Positions 1-7,780 of a DNA stretch of 10,851 nucleotides are shown here, in pieces. This stretch comes from Tieghemiomyces parasiticus (Eukaryota; Kickxellomycota; Dimargaritomycetes; Dimargaritales; Dimargaritaceae): the NCBI GenBank assembly GCA_027575765.1, contig JANBPT010001314.1, positions 1 through 10,851 of the forward strand, in the 5' to 3' direction. Numbering within the stretch: the stretch's first letter is position 1; each line of letters opens with the position of its first letter. The position numbers and the translations under genes are program-made. Under the pieces are notes generated by a model that made no database searches, was not told where the DNA came from, and saw nothing but the letters and a program-made list of their open reading frames with translations.

Positions 1-636
1 GAGAAGCCCAGCCGCGGTTCCCTTCGGTGTAGGCGTACCGTGGCCATTCCAAACCGCGCCGGCTGTGAGGTCACCGCCACCTACCGAATACCCGGCTGCC
101 TCGCCAGCTGTCGGAGTACCGGGCGTGCCCGTGTTAGCGCCGCCCCAAATGTTATCACTCAGATGACTGTGTGTTCGGGTGAACCCCTGGGTTCCCAGCC
201 CGCCGTTGCCTGTCCTGCCGCCGGCCAGCACCGCTGACCCAGGCGTCCCCGCCATTGCTCCCCGTCCACCACCGACTTGCTTCTCCTCCAGCTCGTGGCG
301 TTTCAGGTCCCCTTCCAAGCGCTTGAGGTGCCGCTGCACGAGCTCGAGGGCACGTTGGGCGATATTATCTTTCTCATCGGCGACTGACAGTGCCTTCTGG
401 AAGTCCCGGTGACACTTGGCAATGAGCTGTTCCTCCTGCGGGTGGGGCTGGTCGGCGGCGTACCCGTGATTTCGGAGGTGGTTCTGCAGCGTGCGTTCGC
501 GTTGGTGGATACCGCGTCGAATCTGTTGGAACTCTTGTTCGTGGGCCTTTAGTTCCGTAAAATAGTGCTGAACTTCGGAGGGTAAATTGTCCAGCGATGA
601 CACAAAGTCCTGGAGGTATAGGCCAATGTCCTCCAT
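1..636 (-). CDS. ING-family (Yng2/ING4-5-like) chromatin subunit, N-terminal part, runs off left edge
   Basis: Reading on the minus strand from the ATG at 636-634, the frame is open for all 212 codons to the window edge, so the 3' end is missing. Residues 1-118 resemble the ING N-terminal domain: a DNLPSE motif at 16-21 near the start, a helical charged middle, and ALELVQRHLKRLEGDLKRHE at 96-115, matching the family's conserved LV-RH-RRLD-DL helix. Residues 119-212 are a Gly/Thr/Ala/Pro-rich linker with repeated TP dipeptides. In this family the linker leads to a C-terminal PHD finger that binds methylated H3K4; that part would lie outside the window. Yng2 and ING4/5 are subunits of histone acetyltransferase complexes (NuA4, HBO1). 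The assignment rests on the N-terminal domain only; membership of a particular complex is inferred. No intron is needed in the visible part, although one inside the linker cannot be excluded. Confidence 0.75.
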   Translation of the reverse strand, partial: MEDIGLYLQDFVSSLDNLPSEVQHYFTELKAHEQEFQQIRRGIHQRERTLQNHLRNHGYAADQPHPQEEQLIAKCHRDFQKALSVADEKDNIAQRALELVQRHLKRLEGDLKRHELEEKQVGGGRGAMAGTPGSAVLAGGRTGNGGLGTQGFTRTHSHLSDNIWGGANTGTPGTPTAGEAAGYSVGGGDLTAGAVWNGHGTPTPKGTAAGLL

Positions 637-2160
637 GGTATATATGGGAATATAGCAAAAAAAAATAACGAAAGCGGGTGCAAGAGGAACCAGGCGCGTG
701 TGCGGAGTAGAGTTTAAATTCTGCAAATGGACGAGAGTGTGTCAAGGACCGTTGACTAATTGAAATGAATGAGAATAATGGAATTACAGTTGTAAACAAC
801 GACGCATGGGTTGGTGAACGATGCGGAAGGTAGGTGGGGCACTGAAGCACATGGCTGACGATGCCACAAGGGGAGTAGGTTAGCACAGCCGGCCCGCGCG
901 CTTGTTAGTCAGCAGCGCCCCTTACAGCCAACCAACTGCCTAGTTTAAGATCACATGATTGAAATCCCTTGGATCAGGTATGGGCTTTAACAGATTAGGA
1001 ACAATCAAGGCCCCCCCCCACACGTGCACTGAAGGGGTGAGGCTTAAACCACCATACCGCCTTAGTTCCCTTGATCGTAAATAAAACTAAATCCGCCACT
1101 TTAAGTTTCCATCCTTTATCGTCTCCCAAACCCGGGTTTCTTCCTCCATTGCGCTTTTGCCCCTAAGGCACCAAGCAAATGGTAAGGTAGCTACCGCAAT
1201 GTGAGGCTGGGCGTGGCTGGAGTTGCAAGCAAGAAGGTAGCGTACGCAGACCACGAGTGATTACTGTTTGCATAAACAGGTAGTATGGTGGAAGGGTCGC
1301 CTACTGTAATTGCCGTGTCTCTTGACGTGTCTAGCTGCTTACGCATGGGCGTTGCGAACTAGTCTCCATTATATAACAAGTTAGTCAGGAGTCAATGACA
1401 AGTATCTACGCATCTATCATAGTGGTTAGAGTAACCGTGTTATTGATCCATCCCCTAGACTAGCAGATTTCAAATTGATTCCGCGGGAGTCATTAGAGCC
1501 AAATGAGCGTAAGCACGAGAAGTAAAGTGCGCTGAACCCTGGTCTCAGTCGATTATGTTATGTTGCAGCCTGTTCCAGCGGCCGCGGCTCGAGCGTCTTT
1601 CAGTAAGACTCTACTCATGTATAACTGGTCATCAAGTCCCTCTATTTATAGTGGGGGGGGGCTTAGCGCTGAAATTGATGCGAGATTAAACACAAAAGGT
1701 ACATGTACCCGAACCAGTGTAGATCCGCTAGCATAGGTGGCTTCACGTTTCAGCGAGGAAACGAGCTGAAGCCCAAGAACGTAGTTAACAGACTTGAGTC
1801 CTCTCGGCAACAGGTGACCATGGTGAAAGAAAACAAAACAAAACAAAGCGCGGTGCCAGAGATTGCATCAGCGCGTTTCTTCGATAACGCTGTGTCTCGG
1901 CACGGAACGAGCGCGCATTGTCCACTTGTAGCGGTGGCAAAATCCAGTCATTTCTCCCGAAACCAACTTGAATAAACGGCCCAGAGGACGGGGGATTCAT
2001 CGCGGGTTAAATACGGGCAGCTCTCCTGGTGACTTGGCGTAAGAAAGGGTAGGACAGTCTGGCTGACGGTGGGGGGGGAGGGTAGGAGCGAGCGCATGCG
2101 CGTGCGCAAGGGTATGCGTATGTGGGCTTGGCAAGGTCGTCCACTCATTCGACACTGTGA
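637..2160. other. Gene-poor intergenic region between the ING-like gene and UPF3
   Basis: Both flanking genes are on the minus strand, so this 1.5 kb should hold the UPF3 3' UTR (right side) and the ING-like promoter (left side). No open frame longer than about 90 codons outside shadow frames looks protein-like; the plus ORF at 1703-1975 has no recognisable motif. Homopolymer tracts occur at 1011-1019 (C9), 1653-1661 (G9) and 2071-2078 (G8). I looked for tRNA B-box and snRNA signatures and found none that hold up. Confidence 0.6.
639..654 (-). promoter_or_regulatory. AT-rich TATA-like stretch just upstream of the ING-like ATG
   Basis: Two TATA-like runs (TATATA and TATATT when read on the minus strand) sit 3-18 nt upstream of the ATG at 636, followed further upstream by a T-rich run. 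They are very close to the start codon, so they may simply be an AT-rich leader rather than a functional TATA box. Weak call based on sequence alone. Confidence 0.2.
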
Positions 2161-4408
2161 TCACTTCAGTGCGCCGCCGCCTGACAGCGGAGGGAAGGAT
2201 TGGGCCTCGCGAACCATATCGAACTTCGGGCCAGCAGGCGTACTTGGTGGCGGGCCCTTGCCCTTCTTGGCTTTCGAGGCTGGGTCCTTGGCCTTGCTCT
2301 TCTGTACCCCATCCGTTGCCTGTTTAGCAGCCTTACTGGCCTTACTGGCCTTTTTAGCCTTGCGTGGCGTCTCGATGGAGGTAGCGTCAGCCGCGGAAGC
2401 GGATACTGCCACTTTGACAGCCTTAACCTTAGAATTAGCCGCGGATCCCTTGCCCTGAGCCGCCATATGCTTCTTGGACGACCCGGGCGCTGAGGACGAC
2501 GCAGCACCGTTGGCAGCCTTGGCGTGCCCGGTTTTGCCACCGGACGGCAGTGGACGGTTGAGGATGAGGACGCCCGGCTGTTTGGTGGTAGGGTTGGCAC
2601 GGGCCTGGGCGGCGAGCTCCCCAGCCTTCTTCTGACGAAGGTAGTCTAACAGGTGGGTAGATTTCGGGACGGACGAGGAGGAGGAGGACGGGGTCAAGGG
2701 CGCCACAATTGCGGAATTCTTAACAGATTGGTCCCCGTTAGTGGTAACGGACAGCCCGTTGACCTGGTTTACAAACTGCTGGAAATCCGGGTCTGAGAGT
2801 GGGTTGCAAGGGTGGCGGTAGGAAGAGAGACGTCACAGTTAGGCACTGGGCCGCTTAGGAGCGAGGTGAGGGGGGGGGGATTGCACCGAATTGAAAGCAT
2901 CAGGTGGGTACTTGCCTTGTTCAATAGTGTTGGCCAGCGCGTCCTGGTCACTTGGAGGCTTGAGCAGGGCTTGGTTCGGGGCGTATTCGACCAGCGCTGG
3001 GTACTCTTGGCCTGGTCAACAAAATATGTAATGGTGGAGGGGGGGGAAATATACGGGCTAAATTAGTAACCCCGATCAACTACGGCAGGCGAGAGAGAGG
3101 CATAGTCGAGGCTAAAGGGGCCGAGGAAGCCTCAGAGAGGTTGACGGGTGAATGGTACTTTACCCTTGTCGTCGGTGAAAACGTAGCCGTTGAAGTCCCG
3201 GTTAAACTGCACGAGCTCTTCCGTTTTGGTGAACCCAATGTAGGCGCGCGAAAGGACGGGAGTCTTAGCGCGGCTGTACAGGTGGTAACGGGCGAGCGGC
3301 GATAAAAAGGAAATATATGAACGTGTGTCGTTGGAGTTAGTCCGGGATGCCTCACATCCCAAGGAGGTCGTGTCACTTTTCCCCTCCTGCAGCTGTACGG
3401 CACGGTGGCTTACTTTTTGGGAACCTTGCCAGGGAAGTACCAACACTGGTAGTCTCCCCGAAAGGCCACCGGGCTGGCCGGGTAGAGACGGACGGTGCGC
3501 TCGACTACTTTGGTAGCGGCAGGTTCCACCTCCGTCGTCTCGTTCGAGCTGGGGTTGGCTCCACCCTCTACCGTGACTTCAGGAGCGGGGGTAGCAGCAG
3601 ACGCATCGTCCACTGCGAGCTCAGTAGTATTGGGGAAACGTTCTGATCCAAGTGATACCTTGGCCGTCGTGGTGGTCACGGCCGGTTCCGGCACAGGGAA
3701 CGGCACGAATGGGGCCACAGCGGCCCAGAATTCGGCCTCGGGGAGGCTGGGTGGCAAGCGGCGGATGACCACCTTAAGCTTGACGGGTTCGGGCGCTAGG
3801 GTCTTGGGAGGCTTGGCCCTGGCCACCTTGGGCTCGCCCATCGGGACGTTACGGTTCGCCCTGTCGGCCCGGGTCCCGGACTTGGCGCCACGAGTAGTCG
3901 CCGCTTTGCCTCCCGACTTCCCTGGTCGATGCTTGATCCCCGCCGTTGCGGCAGCGGTCAAGGCCGCATCAAGGTTGGCGGCGCCGGACTTCGAGTTTGA
4001 CGTGGCCGCGGAGACGGTGGGCGTAGCAGATTGGGTGGCCGGGCCACTGCCAGTGACTCCAGTGTTAACGTTGGCGCCACCACTGCCGCCGGGCCTGAGG
4101 ATCGCCATGGGTCGGAATTCCGAAGCGGTTGCCTTGCCGCGGGCTGGGCGGGACTTGGGGTCGCTATCCTTCGGTGGACGCTTGGAAGCGGAACGAGTTG
4201 AAGTGACAGCGGGTTCGGGACCAACGCCATGGGGCTTGCTAGCCGTCGGAGGCGGGCGCGAGCCGGAAGGTGGCGGTCTCCGCGTCGATGTACTACCCCC
4301 GGGTGCCGACTCGCCGACCTCGGGACCCCCGGCGGGGGGCTTCTTTGGCCGACTACGGGGCCGGCGGGGCTTGGAATTCTTTCCGGACGGTGGGGTACCG
4401 GCCTCCAT
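2161..4408 (-). CDS. UPF3: Nonsense-mediated decay factor UPF3 (Smg4/UPF3 family), four exons
   Basis: Exons 4408-3414, 3273-3164, 3011-2916 and 2792-2161 join in frame to 611 codons (610 aa, stop TGA 2163-2161). UPF3 links UPF2/UPF1 to mRNPs and shuttles between nucleus and cytoplasm in nonsense-mediated mRNA decay. Residues 209-380 carry the RNP-like UPF3 domain: KLKVVIRRLPPSLPEAEFW at 210-228, WYFPGKVPKN at 323-332, RAYIGF at 341-346, FNGYVFTDDKG at 359-369 and QEYPALVEYAP at 370-380, then DPDF at 401-404 and HLLDYLRQKK at 447-456. The first 208 residues are a basic, Pro/Ser-rich, probably disordered extension. A low-complexity stretch of about 75-80 residues (238-315) splits the RNP-like fold. 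The tail is Lys/Ala-rich (for example 544-557). The ATG at 4408 is chosen because the frame meets a stop upstream (4453-4451) with no other ATG between. The antisense 319-codon frame over exon 1 is a shadow of the G+C-rich sequence. Confidence 0.93.
2793..2915 (-). other. UPF3 intron 3 (123 nt, GC-AG type)
   Basis: The donor reads CAAG|GCAAGT and the acceptor CTCTCAG. Branch site CCTAAC lies about 45 nt before the acceptor. Using GC at 2915-2914 gives TIEQ-DPDF in frame and opens a frame to the TGA at 2163. The nearby GT at 2911-2910 would shift the frame. A run of ten C (G10 on plus, 2870-2879) lies upstream of the branch site. Confidence 0.88.
3012..3163 (-). other. UPF3 intron 2 (152 nt, GT-AG)
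   Basis: The donor is AAGG|GTAAAG and the acceptor TTGACCAG. A TACTAAT branch site matches the yeast consensus closely. A run of eight C (G8 on plus, 3039-3046) lies between branch site and acceptor. Splicing rebuilds the family motif KGQEYPALVEYAP. Confidence 0.93.
3274..3413 (-). other. UPF3 intron 1 (140 nt, GT-AG)
   Basis: The donor reads AA|GTAAGC and the acceptor is TGTACAG. Branch site CTAAC lies about 65 nt before the acceptor, with no other AG between them. Splicing joins phase-2 halves into Asn332, giving GKVPKN-RAKTP in frame. Confidence 0.9.
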
Positions 4409-5015
4409 GGCAGATGCAAGTAAAGGAACGGCCAAAGAAGGGGTGGGATTCTAAGCTAGATGTAAGATCGAGGTGTGGTCGCCCAATCGCGATGGTGACG
4501 GTCATAACGGAGGCGGCCTTCGGGAATGAGCAAAGGGGATGGATGTCAGGCTTGGAGGTTCGCGCTGAAGGCGACTAGCTCGTCCAAAGTTGCTGTTACG
4601 CCAACTGGTCGGAATCCGGTGAGCCTGGCAAGGCAGAGTCATAGTATGGTTATTTTTTTTGGGGCCCTGCAACCGTAGTCTGTCCTCTATCTGTTGTCAA
4701 GGGCTGGAGTTTATGGCCTGCCCGTCTTGGGTGGAGTTTAAAGTTGGGGAAAAGAGCACTATAGTCAAGCAGCCCAGCCTTTTTAGGCCTGCGGCGCGGT
4801 TCCCGCCGGGCCGCAAAACGGTAGAGCTTACGTTTACTACAAGTCCGAGTCACAACGCATCCTAACCCATGCTAGAGGTGAAGGTCACCGCGAGGTCTCC
4901 CTGGCCCTCCCCGCGGACGGGTGTAGCCCCCCTACTTAGCATAATTAGAACATGGCGGTAAAATACAAATGATTTATAAAGAAGGTATATCACCGCGCCG
5001 ACAACACCAAACGCT
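4409..5015. other. Intergenic region between UPF3 and gluconokinase
   Basis: Both neighbours are on the minus strand, so this stretch should hold the gluconokinase 3' UTR and the UPF3 promoter/5' UTR. The in-frame sequence just upstream of the UPF3 ATG carries no earlier ATG before a stop. A T8 run lies at 4653-4660. The small ORFs (for example minus 4853-4650) show no recognisable motif, and no canonical AATAAA is visible for gluconokinase. Confidence 0.55.
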
Positions 5016-5696
5016 TCACACAGCAAGCGATGGTTGCAGCAGGGTCACCAACCGCGGTAAGATCTGGGTATCCGCCAAGTCACCATTAACAGGAATCACG
5101 TCCGGTTCCTGCTCAACGGAGGGTGGTTCGAGAGACATCAACTGGGACTTGAGGAGGGAGCTCCCAGCGAAGTGGTGGCCACGGTGCCGGACGCGGTCGT
5201 ATAAGACATGGGCTGAGCAGTCCAGAAAGATGAAGCGTAGTTCGGCGAACATTCTACTGCCCTGAAGCGTTCGCAGGAAGTCGCGGTACGTGAGACGGAG
5301 GGCCGAGCAGGAGAGGATCACCACCAGCGGGACGGCGTTCGGCAGTACCGGAGCAGCCGGTGCCGGACCGTCCGCGATGCCAACCTTGTCTTCCATGTCT
5401 TCCTGGCGTTCCGTGTCCAACTCCAAGAGTCGTTCGGCACAGGCCTCGCGTATCCGGTACAGCCAGGGCCACCGCTGGGTATCAGCCAGACCGATTCCAT
5501 GACGCATTTGCTCAATGGCCTCGTCAGTGTGGTAGTCGTCGCCCTCCATGAAGTCGGAGATGCAACCGCTCTGGGTGAAGGTTTGACAGAGCAGGCGGCC
5601 GATATGGCTCTTGCCGCAAGCCGCGATGCCCATGACGATGTAGAGGTGGCTGTTGGGGACGGGCGGCGCCGCGTTAAGCACAACGGAGGGAGTCAT
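5016..5696 (-). CDS. gntK: Gluconokinase (thermoresistant GntK/IDNK-type P-loop kinase)
   Basis: Single-exon 226-aa protein, ATG at 5696, stop TGA 5018-5016. It should phosphorylate D-gluconate with ATP to 6-phosphogluconate, feeding the pentose phosphate pathway in the cytosol. Seen in order: P-loop GIAACGKS at 23-30; EGDDYH at 51-56, which corresponds to the family's substrate-side DGDDLH; MRHGIGLADTQRWPWL at 64-79; VVILSCSALRLTYRDFLR at 125-142; FIFLDC at 155-160; and RGHHFAGSSLLKSQLMSLEPP region at 172-192. All family signatures are present, so it should be active. The first ATG is kept because the family normally has about 15-25 residues before the P-loop. Unusual points are Ala-Cys in the P-loop where Gly-Ser is common, and an extra acidic then Pro/Ala-rich loop at about 94-122 before the CSAL strand. 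No introns, unlike UPF3 and MND1 in the same window. Confidence 0.93.
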   Translation of the reverse strand: MTPSVVLNAAPPVPNSHLYIVMGIAACGKSHIGRLLCQTFTQSGCISDFMEGDDYHTDEAIEQMRHGIGLADTQRWPWLYRIREACAERLLELDTERQEDMEDKVGIADGPAPAAPVLPNAVPLVVILSCSALRLTYRDFLRTLQGSRMFAELRFIFLDCSAHVLYDRVRHRGHHFAGSSLLKSQLMSLEPPSVEQEPDVIPVNGDLADTQILPRLVTLLQPSLAV

Positions 5697-6174
5697 GCTG
5701 CTAGAGTGGGGTTACGAAGGCAGGGAACAAACGAGGCAGGGCCGGCCGAAGAGAGCTGTCGGAGGAGGTAGGGGAGGAGGCGTACGTGAAAAGGAGCAGC
5801 AGACAGTCAGAAATGGGTGGTAGCTGCCGATGGGATGGAAGTCTCAAGCGCCTGTATGGTTTCATGCGAAAGGATAGACGAGAGACGTAAACAGAGGGGT
5901 GCAGGATAGTTGCAGGCCCGAGAGGTCTTTATGTTGCCGAGAATCCGCCAGCCCACGGCCACAAGGGGGGGCGCAGACCAAAGGCTAAGCACCGCAACGA
6001 TGGAGGGCCCGACGATCCCGATAATGAGGCATAGGCCAAAGAATGCGGAGGCCGTGAGCGACCTTGATAATCCCAGCCAACAGGAATTAAGAAGGTTGGT
6101 GAGTTAGGCAAGCTCCGTGGGATCGGCACGCGTGAGACCCAGGGTAATTTCTAAAAGACTGACGTTCACTCCCA

Positions 6175-6198
6175 CAGCCTCGGCATCCACTGAGGCTG
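6175..6198. repeat. Inverted repeat, 7-bp perfect stem, 10-nt loop
   Basis: CAGCCTC at 6175-6181 pairs perfectly with GAGGCTG at 6192-6198. Stems of this size are expected about once per kilobase by chance, so function is not implied. Confidence 0.45.
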
Positions 6199-6428
6199 GC
6201 CTGTGTTCGCCACCCTTCGCAAGGCGGGGTAGGACTGTACATCCCAAGGTCCCGACCGCCCTAGCAGCGTGAGAGACTGGCCAGCGCCCGTGGGTTAATC
6301 GTCGGAGCCCAGGTTGGCCAATAGCCAGGCCCTGCTGGATTAGTCCCTACATGTCTTCCCCCTAGAGTTATCTAGTCCATTGGGGTGCATCATTAAATGG
6401 CATGAGATGGTGTCGGGCCTGCTAACGA

Positions 6429-6468
6429 CGGTCGAGACCGTACAGGTGACCCGCAGCCGTCCTGCGGG
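6429..6468. repeat. Two adjacent hairpins
   Basis: CGGTC at 6429-6433 pairs with GACCG at 6436-6440 (2-nt centre). Nine nt further on, CCCGCAG at 6450-6456 pairs with CTGCGGG at 6462-6468 across a 5-nt loop. The second, G+C-rich stem would be stable in RNA. Neither is followed by a T run, so they are not terminators of any recognised gene. Confidence 0.45.
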
Positions 6469-6565
6469 GAGCAGAGCGACCATCAGCCCTTGCGAGGTCT
6501 ACTTCAGGTGGAGATGAAAGCCGGTTCTATCCTAAACGGATAAACGCTGCAGCCGCTTGGCAAGA

Positions 6566-6597
6566 GTGATCAGCCGAGAACTCCTCTCCTTGATCAC
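6566..6597. repeat. Inverted repeat GTGATCA / TGATCAC
   Basis: GTGATCA at 6566-6572 is the exact reverse complement of TGATCAC at 6591-6597, separated by 18 nt. Each half contains the self-complementary hexamer TGATCA. Confidence 0.4.
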
Positions 6598-6948
6598 CAT
6601 GAGGTGTGATGGGCAGTGTGGTTGTAGCTCGGCAGGGTAACCAGGACGTTCCAGGGGGCCAAAGTCTACCTACAGATGATGAATCCGACGAGCATAAGCC
6701 CGGTAGTGATGATGGACTACGGGCAATCGATCCCAGGTTGAGTCAACGCCTCGATTACCAGCGGGAAAAGCCGCCATCAGGTCTTGCGGTCAAACTCAGA
6801 GGGCCAGGATCACGTAGATATGGCTGGTGCGCCGATCCACCGCCCCATGCAATCCGGAGAATTTCCCGCCAACCTGAGGAGCGGTAGGCTAAACAGAGTA
6901 CGCGTTTGCTGTACACTATCCCGCCCAACGATCAGATAGGGGCATACA

Positions 6949-7011
6949 GGTGTTAAGTGAAAGAGGCGTCGTATTCGTATTGTACCTCATAGTTAACACC
7001 TCCATGGTGTT
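6949..7011. repeat. Three-part inverted repeat with alternative pairings
   Basis: GGTGTTAA at 6949-6956 is the exact reverse complement of TTAACACC at 6993-7000. The second copy can instead pair, as AACACC (6995-7000), with GGTGTT at 7006-7011 across a 5-nt loop. The middle copy can therefore form either of two exclusive hairpins. Confidence 0.4.
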
Positions 7012-7034
7012 TTGACTACAAGTGGTTGCCTTTC

Positions 7035-7082
7035 TGGAGAAATTGCCCTCCGGGGAATCGCTTTCGCCCGGTAATTTTTCCA
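7035..7082. repeat. Long imperfect palindrome / two-step hairpin
   Basis: The outer stem pairs 7035-7044 with 7073-7082: ten pairs, one of them a G-T wobble. After a small internal loop, CCGGG (7050-7054) pairs with CCCGG (7067-7071), and GAA (7055-7057) with TTC (7063-7065) past one bulged G, closing a 5-nt loop. In total 18 pairs fold in 48 nt. It lies outside any recognised gene. Because of the palindrome, short frames on the two strands encode similar peptides containing EKLP, GES and GNFS. Confidence 0.55.
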
Positions 7083-7447
7083 CCAAGTCATACCGGAGCT
7101 TGGTATTATTTAATTGGTCGGCATTCATCGGGCCAGATGGACCGACGCATCGTGGGCCTATATCTCCTCCAGTCACACTAAACCCAGCGCTGGCCGTTGC
7201 TCTGGTTCGGCGACACGAGAGGAACCAGGCCACGCGCGCGTAGTTTATGCCACATCGTTCGACCCTACCCGTGCCGCGTCCTGGACTTCTGAAGCCTAGG
7301 GAAATATTATGTCCCATGGCCAGTCGACAATTTTTTTTTACCCTGTTGGGTGAAACAGGACCAGCTGCATCGATTACTGCGTGCGGAGCGAATATGGCCG
7401 ATGTCCGACATTCGTAACGCTGGCCGGGCCCGCCCCGGTTCAGAACC

Positions 7448-7780
7448 CTATCCCGTCCGCCATTCCTTCTTTCTTGGGGCCGCCAGCTCCACCTTCCTCT
7501 TCACGTTTACTTCCTGTTCAGTATTTGCATTTCCTTTTAACGCTCCCGAGTTGGCCAGTCTGACCATCCGGTCCCTAATTTTCTGAGCTTCTTTAGGCGA
7601 GGCGGGCGACTGTATTTTTTTTAGCCAGGCCTTTGCCGTCACCTCAGGTTCTGGCCTCCAAACTAGCAGAAGGGGATTTCGCTGCCTCCACTCAGTCTTC
7701 CTAATAGTTTCCACACGCATTCTTTTCTCAGCCGACGCATTCCCTACCCGCCCACCCCAAGCATCCTTGTCCTTCGTCAT
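7448..7780 (-). CDS. Doubtful small ORF (110 aa), divergent to and overlapping the NAPE-PLD start
   Basis: An open frame runs from ATG 7780-7778 to TAG 7450-7448. I do not recognise the protein. It is rich in Lys, Arg, Glu and Ala, with an apparently helical middle (KAWLKKIQSP, then KEAQKIRDRMVRLANSGALK) and a basic end. Its ATG overlaps the NAPE-PLD ATG within a single CATG, so at most a short or shared promoter would be possible if both were genes. Against it: it uses many AGA/AGG and AAA codons, unlike neighbouring genes, and its charge could simply reflect a pyrimidine-rich NAPE-PLD leader read backwards. The frame stays open upstream to 7903, inside NAPE-PLD. It could be an exon of a spliced gene, a small real gene or chance. 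Confidence 0.25.
   Translation of the reverse strand: MTKDKDAWGGRVGNASAEKRMRVETIRKTEWRQRNPLLLVWRPEPEVTAKAWLKKIQSPASPKEAQKIRDRMVRLANSGALKGNANTEQEVNVKRKVELAAPRKKEWRTG
7461..7778 (+). promoter_or_regulatory. Pyrimidine-rich region upstream of the NAPE-PLD gene
   Basis: The plus strand here is rich in C and T, with several CTTC-, TTCCT- and CCTTC-type runs and a T8 run at 7615-7622. Pyrimidine-rich leaders and promoters are common upstream of fungal start codons. The call is compositional and competes with reading the opposite strand as a small gene. Confidence 0.3.

Larger units (their letters stand above)
5697..7447. other. Gene-poor, hairpin-rich intergenic region
   Basis: This 1.75-kb stretch lies between gluconokinase (minus) and the NAPE-PLD gene (plus), so its two ends should hold their divergent promoters. 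Open frames are short: plus 6606-6887 (93 aa) and minus 7317-6916 (133 aa) have no motif I recognise. Several perfect or near-perfect inverted repeats occur between 6175 and 7082, listed separately. A G7 run lies at 5965-5971 and a T9 run at 7331-7339. No tRNA, rRNA or transposase signature was found. It could be ordinary intergenic DNA, a decayed mobile element or the site of an unrecognised RNA gene. Confidence 0.5.

Noticed and set aside
374..886. 170-codon minus-strand ORF overlapping the ING-like start
   Set aside because: It is in a different frame from the ING-like protein, has no motif, and is contradicted by the clear ING domain in the other minus frame.
1575..1593. Adjacent NotI and XhoI recognition sequences, suggesting a cloning linker
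   Set aside because: The sites are set in ordinary-looking sequence without vector flanks. A 15-bp match to 7822-7836 inside the NAPE-PLD coding region shows such G+C-rich strings occur naturally here. Most likely chance.
2328..2355. Tandem repeat CTTACTGGC, considered as a separate repeat element
   Set aside because: It lies within the UPF3 coding exon and simply encodes the KAS/KAA repeats of the Lys/Ala-rich tail.
3495..4454. 319-codon plus-strand ORF opposite UPF3 exon 1
   Set aside because: It lies wholly opposite a confirmed UPF3 exon. Its Val/Ala/Gly-rich low-complexity sequence is what a G+C-rich coding strand gives when read backwards.
4650..4664. Sm-site-like ATTTTTTTTGG, possible spliceosomal snRNA
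   Set aside because: No flanking stem-loops or conserved snRNA segments were found around it; it is probably a simple T run.
6606..6887. 93-codon plus ORF, considered as a gag-like or transposon remnant
   Set aside because: It has no zinc knuckle, protease, reverse transcriptase or transposase motif, and no terminal repeats could be matched around it.
7256..7265. GTTCGACCC, a match to the tRNA B-box consensus
   Set aside because: The flanking bases do not form a T-stem, and I found no convincing A-box or acceptor stem at the right distance.
6916..7317. 133-codon minus ORF, considered as a gene
   Set aside because: No recognisable motif and an unnatural composition; its similarity to the opposite-strand frame is explained by the palindrome at 7035-7082.
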